5,672 nt of DNA from Planctomycetota bacterium (GTDB taxonomy: Bacteria; Planctomycetota; UBA1135; GCA-002686595), in contig JAKVCE010000160.1 of NCBI GenBank assembly GCA_022447405.1, forward strand, positions 1 to 5,672, given 5' to 3'. Positions 1 to 5,672 of this stretch are shown in pieces (position 1 is the first letter of the stretch; each line of letters starts with the position of its first letter). A program made the position numbers and the translations under genes. Below the pieces are notes generated by a model, which saw nothing but the letters and a program-made list of their open reading frames with translations, searched no databases and was not told the origin of the DNA.

Positions 1-3000
1 CCGCTCGCTGTAGAGGGCGGCGAGTCTGTTGAGGTGACCCTGGACGCGACAGACTCTGTGCGCCTCCTCGCGGACGCGGGCTTCTCGGTGAGAGGCCCTT
101 GCACCGTCCGAATCCCAGACAGGGGCTTCGTCTTGGAGTGTGATGGGGCGCTCCTCGGCACGGGCGGGCGGCAAGGGGGCTTCGGCTGGCTCTCTGCTTC
201 CGGCGGAGTGCGGGCGAGCCTGGGGCAGGTCGACTACCAGGGGGAGGACCTCGAGGTCCGCAGCTTCGCGAGCCCAGATGGAGAGGTGGAGTGGACCGCG
301 CGCGCCACGGAGGGCGCGGTCTTGAGCGGGGCGCTCGAGGGAGCTGAGGACCAGGAGTACCGGGCGAAGGTCAGCGGAGCCTTGGAGTTGGCGACCCGCG
401 GTGAGGAGCTGATCATCCGCAAGGCGGAAGATGTGGACCTCAGCGTAGAGGGAGCAGAGCCGCTCCAGCTCTTCGCCGGGAGCCTCAGCGAGGCCTCGCT
501 CGCGGCGAGGACCTTCCGGGCGAGCGGCGGGGTCCGGTTCGCCGACACTCAGCTCCGCGCCGAGGCAGAGGAGGCCGTCGTAGAGCCCGGCGGGCGCTCC
601 ACCTTGCGCGGGGGCGAGTCTGCGCCGGTCCGAGTTCAGCTCGTGGCCAGCGGGCCGCTCCAGGGAGGAGAGGTCTTAGCTCGCGAGGTCCGCTCTGGCC
701 CAGGCGAGCTCATCGCGGCCGGTGAGGTCGAGGCGATCTTTCAGCGCGCCTCTGAGACCCTGAGCCTGGAGGCGGCGCTGCTAGAGGCCTCGTTTCAGAC
801 GAGCACCGACGGGGAGCCAGCAGAAGGCCCGGTGCTCATGTCGCTCAGAGAGGTGGAGCGCTGTCGCTTGATCACCCCGACAGAGACGACCTCTTGGAGC
901 GCGGAGCAGACGAGCTTGTCGCTCATCGCTCGCTCTTCAGAGGAGAGCGAGGCGGGCCAGGCGACCAGCTTCGAGCTCCGCGGCGCGCTCGCCTCTGGGG
1001 GCGTCTTGCTCGAACGGCTCACGGAGCGCGCGTCCTTCGCCGCCTCCGGTGAGCGCCTGGAGCTGGACGCCAGCGGGAGCGTCGCCTTGGCTGGAGTGGA
1101 GGGGAGCTTCGTCAGGGTCTCGGGGGCCTCCAAAGATGGGCGGGCCTTCGGGCGGCTGATCGCGAGAGAGGTCTGGCTGAGCGAAGGTCGCATGTCAGCG
1201 CGCAGCGCGACGATGTCATACCAGGACGACGTCGAGCAGGAGATCTTCATCAAGGCGGTCTCGGCAGACCAGATCGAGCTCTCCGGGGAGCGCGCAGAGC
1301 TCAGGGGCGGGGTGCGGGTCGAGGGCGAGACGCGGGGCGAGGGCGCGTGGACGCTGCGGTCTGAGAGCGCGCTCATCGAGGGAGGGAGCGTGGTCGCGGG
1401 GGGCGGCTTCGAGTGGAGGGGCGAAGGGGGCGTGATGGCGACCGGCGACGCCTTGCGGGCCACGAGCGAGCGCGTCGACCTAGAGGGCGCGCCGGCTCGG
1501 ATGCGGCTCGCCGGCCTCGAGTGGGAGGCCGACGACATCCGCTTCGATCGACAGCGCATGCTGCTCGAGGCGGGCAAGGGGCGAGTGCGCTCCACCAAGG
1601 GCGACCCCATCGAGCTCAGCTACGAGGAGCTCCGGCCGATCGAGGGCCAGGACGCGTCGATCCTCGCGCTGCGCAGCCCGCGCTTCGTCCGCGGGGAGAC
1701 GGAGGCGAGGGCGGAGTGGGCGCTCCTCTGGGTAGACCAGGACGGAGAGGGCGCAGCAGACAAGCCAGAGGGGGAGGGGCCCAACCTCTTTGGTCGCGTC
1801 GACGCCCAAGGGCTCTCCTCTGCCCTCGATGAGGTCTACATCGAGGGGCGGGTCGAGGTCACGGAGGCCGGCGTGCGGCGCGCGGAGGTCGACGCCGTCT
1901 ACCTCGACCTCGTCGAGGGGCGCGGCTGGTTGAAGGGGGCGCGGCTGACCTTGCCCGCTGAGGTCGGAGGGGAGGAGACGACCCTCGCGGTCGACGCGGA
2001 GTGGCTGCGCCACACAGCGGACGGGTCACTGACAGCGAACAGCGCGCGGCTCACCACATGCGATCATGTTGACCCTCACTACTTCATCCGCACCAAGGAC
2101 CTGCGCTTAAAGCCCAGCGACGCAGAGGGGGTCCACTGGGACATCTCGATCCGCTCCAACGACCTCGTCTTCGAGGGCGGCCTCTCTCTGCCTCTGCCTG
2201 CGATTGAGTACGAGGCAGACAAGGCCGGCAACCCGCTCATCGACCGCCTGATCCTCGGCGACACGGCGCGCTTCGGGACCTTCTTGGAGGCCACAGTGGA
2301 CGGAGAGCTCGGGGTCATCGAGCGCGCAGCCTCCTTCGTCACAGGGACGGACCCAGAGGACATCTCGGGTGGCGTCGAGTACCGAGGCTCTTGGTTGGGA
2401 GAGCGCGGCCTGATGCTGGGGCTCGGCGCGGACATCGAGGCGGAGGACCGCTTCTGGTTCAGGCTCTACGCGGACGGGCTGGACGACGGCTCGCGAGACA
2501 AGGGGACCGTGCGCGTTAGCCCGAGCGACCGGGCCGACTTCCGCAGCTGGGTCCGCGCTCGCGGGCGGGCTGAGCTCGACGAGGGGGAGTGGGTCGACTT
2601 CGCCTTCAGCCAGCAGAGCGACGCCGGTGTGCAGGCAGAGTTCTTCGAGCGGGACTTCCTCCGCTATGAAGAGCGAGAGAACTACCTCCACTGGAGGAAG
2701 GCCAAGGGCGAAGACTACACGGCCGCGCGCGTGAAGCTGCGCGCGGGGGACTTCCGGAATGAGGTGGAGGAGCTCCCGTCGCTGGCCTACTCGCACGGGC
2801 TGACTCCGCTCTTCGATGTCGGCGAACGCCCAGTCCTCTATCAGGCCAGCGCAGACTTCGGCAACTACAGGCGGAAGGAGGGGAGCGGCGGCGTGATCTC
2901 GCCCTTCGACCCCTTCTTCGACGCGCCGCTCGGTACGCGGGAGGTCATGCGCCTCGACACGAGGCACCGGCTCGAGCTGCCCGTGCGCTTCGCGGACGGC

Positions 3001-3816
3001 GGCGTCACCGCGGTGCCTTTCATGCAGCTGGTCGGGACGCACTGGAGCGAAGGGGTCGACGCGGGCGACTCGCCGCACCGGGGCGCGCTCTCCGCAGGGC
3101 TCGCGCTCTCGACCACCCTTTGGAAGAGGACGGCGTCTGGCGGGGTGCACACCGTCGCGCCCTTCATCTCTGTGTCGGGAGACGCGTGGTCCGAAGCGGG
3201 CGAGGGTGACCCGATCGCGCTCGACGCCATCGAGGACCCGCTGCCGGGAGACCACGCCGACCTCGGCGTCCACAGCCGCTGGAGTGACCAGGAGACCGGG
3301 GAGTCCGTCGACCTCTCGCTCTTTGGTCGCTACGCGAGGGACACGGAGACAGTCCTGCCCCTCGAGGTCCTCGCCGAGTACCTCGGCCACGTCGGTGAGG
3401 TGCCCTTGGCCTTCCAGCACGACGGCCGCTACGACCTCGAAGCGGGAGAGACGCTCTACTCGCGCTCTGCGGTCGGGCTTGAGCCCATGGATGGCCTCTC
3501 GTGGGAGCTCGGCTTCCACCAAGGCAAGGACACGGCAGGCGCCCAGCTCTTCGAGGCAGCGTCCGTCGGAGGCCGCTGGCGGATCTCGCCCAAGTGGGAG
3601 CTCGAGGCGCGGCAGACGATCTCCCTCATGGGCTCAGACGAGCTGGCGAGCCGCCTCGTCTTGCGCCGCTACACACACGACCTCATCTTGGACGTGGAGC
3701 TCTCAGAGCGGCTGGGTGAGGGCGGCTCCTCTGTCTCCTTCTCCCTCTCGCCGGTCATTGGCTGGTCGAGGGATCGCTTGGGAGTGTTGGACCACTGGCT
3801 CGCGCCCCGACGCTAA
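1..3816 (+). CDS. lptD: LptD-like LPS-assembly outer-membrane protein, 5' end outside window
   Basis: Probable LPS-transport outer-membrane protein; in the LptD family a periplasmic beta-taco domain passes LPS to a C-terminal barrel that inserts it into the outer leaflet. The frame is open from base 1. A GTG at 34 is the first start-like codon, but it has no signal peptide or convincing ribosome site, so the real start is probably upstream. About 1,271 residues are visible, against 784 in E. coli LptD. The first ~2,040 bases encode repetitive beta-rich sequence resembling LptA/OstA modules, for example FRASGGVRF near 514 and AELRGGVRV near 1294. The LptD-like transition is LTTCDHVDPHYFI, around 2050-2090. 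Barrel motifs follow: SLPLPAIEY near 2190, SD at 2617-2622, EFFERDF near 2640 and VEELPSLAY near 2765. Strand-like segments continue to SFSLSPVIGW near 3760. Cysteines are coded only at 100, 139, 862 and 2059. The family assignment rests on motif and architecture recognition, not a search. Confidence 0.8.
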   Translation, partial: PLAVEGGESVEVTLDATDSVRLLADAGFSVRGPCTVRIPDRGFVLECDGALLGTGGRQGGFGWLSASGGVRASLGQVDYQGEDLEVRSFASPDGEVEWTARATEGAVLSGALEGAEDQEYRAKVSGALELATRGEELIIRKAEDVDLSVEGAEPLQLFAGSLSEASLAARTFRASGGVRFADTQLRAEAEEAVVEPGGRSTLRGGESAPVRVQLVASGPLQGGEVLAREVRSGPGELIAAGEVEAIFQRASETLSLEAALLEASFQTSTDGEPAEGPVLMSLREVERCRLITPTETTSWSAEQTSLSLIARSSEESEAGQATSFELRGALASGGVLLERLTERASFAASGERLELDASGSVALAGVEGSFVRVSGASKDGRAFGRLIAREVWLSEGRMSARSATMSYQDDVEQEIFIKAVSADQIELSGERAELRGGVRVEGETRGEGAWTLRSESALIEGGSVVAGGGFEWRGEGGVMATGDALRATSERVDLEGAPARMRLAGLEWEADDIRFDRQRMLLEAGKGRVRSTKGDPIELSYEELRPIEGQDASILALRSPRFVRGETEARAEWALLWVDQDGEGAADKPEGEGPNLFGRVDAQGLSSALDEVYIEGRVEVTEAGVRRAEVDAVYLDLVEGRGWLKGARLTLPAEVGGEETTLAVDAEWLRHTADGSLTANSARLTTCDHVDPHYFIRTKDLRLKPSDAEGVHWDISIRSNDLVFEGGLSLPLPAIEYEADKAGNPLIDRLILGDTARFGTFLEATVDGELGVIERAASFVTGTDPEDISGGVEYRGSWLGERGLMLGLGADIEAEDRFWFRLYADGLDDGSRDKGTVRVSPSDRADFRSWVRARGRAELDEGEWVDFAFSQQSDAGVQAEFFERDFLRYEERENYLHWRKAKGEDYTAARVKLRAGDFRNEVEELPSLAYSHGLTPLFDVGERPVLYQASADFGNYRRKEGSGGVISPFDPFFDAPLGTREVMRLDTRHRLELPVRFADGGVTAVPFMQLVGTHWSEGVDAGDSPHRGALSAGLALSTTLWKRTASGGVHTVAPFISVSGDAWSEAGEGDPIALDAIEDPLPGDHADLGVHSRWSDQETGESVDLSLFGRYARDTETVLPLEVLAEYLGHVGEVPLAFQHDGRYDLEAGETLYSRSAVGLEPMDGLSWELGFHQGKDTAGAQLFEAASVGGRWRISPKWELEARQTISLMGSDELASRLVLRRYTHDLILDVELSERLGEGGSSVSFSLSPVIGWSRDRLGVLDHWLAPRR

Positions 3817-3828
3817 GCTCTCTGTCTC

Positions 3829-4287
3829 ATGTTGGCGTTCATCTCAAACCTGCACTTCGCCGAGCTGCTCCTGATCGTGCTCGTGGGGATCATGGTCTTC
3901 GGCCGCAACCTCCCCCGCATCGCGGTGCAGGCCTGGACGCAGCTGACGAAGATGCGCCGCAGCATGAACAAGGTTTGGCGTGAGACCGGGGTGCAGGACG
4001 AGATCCGCCGCATGCAGCGCGAGCTCCGCGAGGCGGAGTACGAGGTGCGCGACGCCGCGCGACGTGCCGTCGAGGCTGAGGAGGCGGCTGAGGGCGAGAG
4101 CGAAGCAGATGAGGCGGAGGCGTTCGAGGGGGCCGAGCACGACGAGCACTACTACGACGCCGACGCTGGTCATCAGATGCCCGAGGAGGAGGCGCCTGAT
4201 GAGCCCGAAGGCGAGGCTGCCCGGCGCGCGGACCCGGAGCCGAGCCCTGGGCCGGACCCGTACCCCGGAGACACGGAGAAGGAGTGA
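3829..4287 (+). CDS. tatB: TatA/TatB-family twin-arginine translocase subunit, TatB-like
   Basis: Predicted inner-membrane component of the twin-arginine translocase, which exports folded proteins. The 152-residue product follows the TatA/B plan. A short N-terminus carries a conserved-type acidic residue (E12 in FAELLLI), then one membrane helix at about 11-24 and the hinge FGRNLP at 24-29. A basic amphipathic helix spans about 30-60, a charged coiled-coil-like stretch continues to about 85, and a long disordered tail rich in Glu, Asp, Ala and Pro runs to the end. The length and long C-terminal region fit TatB (171 residues in E. coli) better than the usual shorter TatA, but the two families overlap and organisms with one bifunctional TatA exist. 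The hinge lacks the proline that follows FG or LG in many family members and is one residue shorter. The ATG at 3829 is the first start after an in-frame TAA at 3814. No Shine-Dalgarno is visible in the 12-base gap after the lptD-like gene, so translation may depend on that gene. Confidence 0.85.
   Translation: MLAFISNLHFAELLLIVLVGIMVFGRNLPRIAVQAWTQLTKMRRSMNKVWRETGVQDEIRRMQRELREAEYEVRDAARRAVEAEEAAEGESEADEAEAFEGAEHDEHYYDADAGHQMPEEEAPDEPEGEAARRADPEPSPGPDPYPGDTEKE
4275..4284 (+). promoter_or_regulatory. Ribosome binding site of the TIM-barrel gene, inside the end of the tatB-like gene
   Basis: The purine-rich stretch GGAGAAGGAG lies just before the TGATG overlap. Its first GGAG (4275-4278) is 8 bases from the ATG at 4287, a normal spacing. 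The second GGAG (4281-4284) is only 2 bases away, too close to serve that ATG. A GTG at 4284 in the same frame overlaps this motif, so the ATG at 4287 is the better start. Confidence 0.7.
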
Positions 4288-5147
4288 TGTACCGCCTCGG
4301 GTACAACACGAACGGGCTGGCACATCATCGCCTGGACGACGCGCTCGCCCTCTTGGCGGACACGGGATACGAGGGCGTCGCGCTCACTCTGGACGTCCAA
4401 CACCTGGACCCTTTCACCGCGACCCCCGATGACATCGAGGCGGTGAGACGCCGAGCGGAAGAGCTCGGGCTCGCAGTCGCAGTAGAGACAGGCGCGCGCT
4501 ATGTGCTCGACCCGAAGCTGAAGCACGCGCCGAACCTCTTGGACGAAGAGGCCGCCGGACGCGAGCGCCGCGTCGACTTCTACGCGCGCGCCGCGAAGAC
4601 TGCCGCAGGCCTGGGCGCGGGACTCATCTCCATCTGGGCTGGCGCTCCTTCGGACGGCGTGAACGCGGAGTCAGAGGACGGCGAGCGGAAAGACGCGCTC
4701 TGGGAGCGCCTGGTCGAGGGCACGCGAGAGACCCTCGCGGCCTGCGCTGAGTCCGGCGTGACGCTCTGCTTCGAGCCAGAGCCGGGGATGTTCATCGAGC
4801 GCCCTGCGGGCTTCGTTGAGCTGAAGGAGCGGCTGGGCTCAGACGGGAAGGCCCTGGCGATGACTCTCGATGTGGGGCACCTGCTCTGCACGAACGACCT
4901 CCCCGTGGGAGATGTGATCCGCTCCTACGCTGAACACATCCGACACGTGCACCTAGACGACATCGCAGGCGGCGTGCACGAGCACCGCATGTTCGGCGAG
5001 GGTGAGCTCAACCTCTCCGAGACGCTCCAGGCGCTCAGCGAGATTGGCTTTGAAGGGATGGCTGCGGTTGAGCTCTCCCGCGACAGCCACCGAGGCACCG
5101 CCGCCGCCGAAGAGGCGATGCAGCACCTGCGCGCAGCGAAGGGCTGA
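4287..5147 (+). CDS. Xylose-isomerase-like TIM-barrel protein (sugar phosphate isomerase/epimerase family)
   Basis: A 286-residue predicted cytoplasmic TIM-barrel protein of the AP-endonuclease-2 / xylose-isomerase-like superfamily (Pfam PF01261 type), usually metal-dependent isomerases, epimerases or endonucleases. Barrel strands and candidate metal ligands appear in the expected order: an N-terminal strand ending LGYNTNG (4-10), GVALTLD (30-36), VAVETGA (64-70), LISIWAG (113-119), CFEPEPG with E163, MTLDVGH with D195 and H198, HVHLDD with H222, D224 and D225, then HEH at 231-233, and VELSRDSHR with E262. The full-length barrel has no obvious missing ligand. The substrate cannot be read from the sequence. 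The opening residues and LTLDVQHLDPF resemble isomerase-like proteins that I recall beside UbiA-type prenyltransferases in ebo-like clusters, but no such neighbour is visible here. The ATG is chosen over the GTG at 4284 because of ribosome-site spacing. It overlaps the upstream stop by one base, implying translational coupling. Confidence 0.85.
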   Translation: MYRLGYNTNGLAHHRLDDALALLADTGYEGVALTLDVQHLDPFTATPDDIEAVRRRAEELGLAVAVETGARYVLDPKLKHAPNLLDEEAAGRERRVDFYARAAKTAAGLGAGLISIWAGAPSDGVNAESEDGERKDALWERLVEGTRETLAACAESGVTLCFEPEPGMFIERPAGFVELKERLGSDGKALAMTLDVGHLLCTNDLPVGDVIRSYAEHIRHVHLDDIAGGVHEHRMFGEGELNLSETLQALSEIGFEGMAAVELSRDSHRGTAAAEEAMQHLRAAKG

Positions 5148-5159
5148 GCGCCCGCTCAG
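5144..5159. terminator. Perfect inverted repeat spanning both convergent stop codons, possible bidirectional terminator
   Basis: CTGAGCG (5144-5150) and CGCTCAG (5153-5159) are exact reverse complements separated by CC. As RNA this would fold as a 6-bp stem with a GCCC loop. The TGA of the + gene (5145-5147) and the TGA of the - gene (5156-5158) sit symmetrically in the two arms. There is no T-tract on either side, so intrinsic termination is uncertain. The position between convergent genes is the main argument for a terminator role. Confidence 0.35.
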
Positions 5160-5641
5160 GAGAGCGCGACAGAAACGCAGGCCGGTAAAAGGAAGGCGAT
5201 CAGGAAACACCCTCGCTCCCCGTTGGCCAAAGGGGTCCGAATCATCGAGGAGATGCAATTGAAGCCCAAGATCAGCTGCATGGGCGTGAGCAACACGAGG
5301 CCGAACCGAAAACCCCACTCAGGTGAAATTCCTCCGGGGAAGAGGAGCAGCGTGCCGAGGAGGGTTAGGCCTAAACCGAGCGTGAGCCAAAGGGACGGTT
5401 TGGTGCTTCGGCGCTGCACGCGGGCAGAGGCGCGCTTGGATAATTCCGAGCGACCCTCCCGCAGGGGGGGAGGGAAGCTCAAGATCAACGCCCAGAAGGT
5501 ACCCTGGGCTGACGTGAAGCCGAGCAGGGCAGGCACAAGAAACCTGGGCTCTGCAAAGGGTCCGGTCAACAAGAGGAAGTACGGGGCCGCGAGGAGTGGA
5601 ACAAACCGAAGCATGGCCACAATGCGCAGGTTCTGACCCAT
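5156..5641 (-). CDS. Hypothetical multi-pass membrane protein
   Basis: I do not recognise the family. The 161-residue product is strongly hydrophobic, with about five candidate membrane helices at residues 10-29, 34-56, 84-102, 108-131 and 144-160. A basic loop (about 60-82, rich in Arg, Ser and Lys) lies between helices 2 and 3, which would place that loop in the cytoplasm. No UbiA-type aspartate motif or other catalytic signature is visible. Codon-position composition supports this strand and frame: over the last 41 sense codons, third positions are about 78% G+C and second positions about 46%. The ATG at 5641 has a weak GGGG seven bases upstream. The frame stays open for ten more codons to the window edge, so the true start could lie outside. 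A second in-frame ATG at 5614 would shorten it by nine residues. GC is about 61%, lower than the other genes. It converges on the TIM-barrel gene with 8 bases between stops. Confidence 0.6.
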   Translation of the reverse strand: MGQNLRIVAMLRFVPLLAAPYFLLLTGPFAEPRFLVPALLGFTSAQGTFWALILSFPPPLREGRSELSKRASARVQRRSTKPSLWLTLGLGLTLLGTLLLFPGGISPEWGFRFGLVLLTPMQLILGFNCISSMIRTPLANGERGCFLIAFLLPACVSVALS

Positions 5642-5672
5642 CGGAAAGCCCCAGGCGGAATAGCGTGACCAC

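Noticed and set aside
34..36. GTG as the true start of the lptD-like gene
   Set aside because: The same frame is open to base 1, no signal peptide follows the GTG although the protein must be exported, and no good ribosome site precedes it.
795..1610. 271-codon - strand open frame inside the lptD-like gene
   Set aside because: The translation is very rich in Ser, Pro and Arg, as expected from the complement of Glu/Ala/Gly/Leu-rich coding sequence, and no start signal stands out.
2107..3522. Long open frame of 471 codons on the - strand inside the lptD-like gene
   Set aside because: It is antisense to the convincing barrel-coding frame, its product is a low-complexity mix rich in Arg, Val, Glu and Pro, and it shows no motif. 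This is typical of shadow frames in GC-rich DNA.
3206..3874. + strand open frame of 222 codons running across the lptD-like/tatB-like junction
   Set aside because: Its product is dominated by Ser, Arg and Thr without any domain, and it overlaps two well-supported genes in another frame.
5459..5473. G-run near CCCTCCCGCAGGGGGGGAGGG as a terminator hairpin
   Set aside because: CCCTCCC and GGGAGGG can pair around a short loop, but the structure lies inside the membrane-protein coding region, encodes its proline-rich loop and has no T-tract.
5223..5636. 137-codon + strand open frame opposite the membrane-protein gene
   Set aside because: It encodes a highly basic product with no recognisable fold. 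Codon-position GC bias and the regular membrane helices favour the - strand frame.
5319..5672. - strand open frame with a GTG at the window edge, overlapping the membrane-protein gene in another frame
   Set aside because: It overlaps a hydrophobic frame with better composition evidence, and its product has no clear membrane segments or domain.

Overview
The window is a compact, protein-coding stretch of GC-rich DNA (hand counts of single 60-base lines give about 65-75% in the first three genes). It comes from a Gram-negative-type (diderm) bacterium, because its largest gene looks like an LPS-assembly outer-membrane protein of the LptD family. The LptD barrel motifs (an SD...EFFERDF block followed by a VEELPSL block) and the Tat hinge written FGRNLP resemble what I recall from Planctomycetota. 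That lineage guess is an inference. Myxococcota or another high-GC diderm phylum remains possible.

Layout on the + strand. Bases 1-3816 hold the 3' part of a very long LptD-like gene, whose reading frame is open to the left edge of the window. Twelve bases later, 3829-4287 encodes a TatA/TatB-family protein with one N-terminal membrane anchor, an amphipathic/coiled helix and a long acidic tail. Its TGA stop overlaps the ATG of the next gene (TGATG), a xylose-isomerase-like TIM-barrel protein at 4287-5147. The tight spacing and the overlap suggest one transcription unit, lptD-like > tatB-like > TIM barrel. The first two genes concern envelope biogenesis and protein export. The TIM-barrel enzyme may be a metabolic passenger, or a member of an ebo-like cluster, which I cannot prove here.

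On the - strand, 5156-5641 encodes a hydrophobic, roughly five-helix membrane protein of unknown function, convergent with the TIM-barrel gene. Only 8 bases separate the two stop codons. Both stops sit inside the arms of a short perfect inverted repeat (5144-5159), which may act as a shared bidirectional terminator. The GC content drops to about 61% in this gene.

I see no RNA genes, CRISPR arrays, insertion sequences or attachment sites. There is no gene-free stretch longer than 12 bases between called genes, apart from the last 31 bases at the right edge. The most noteworthy points are the oversized N-terminal region of the LptD-like protein, its cysteine-free barrel, the operon linking LPS export with a Tat component, and the stop-codon palindrome. 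Nothing in the window clearly reveals a wholly new system.
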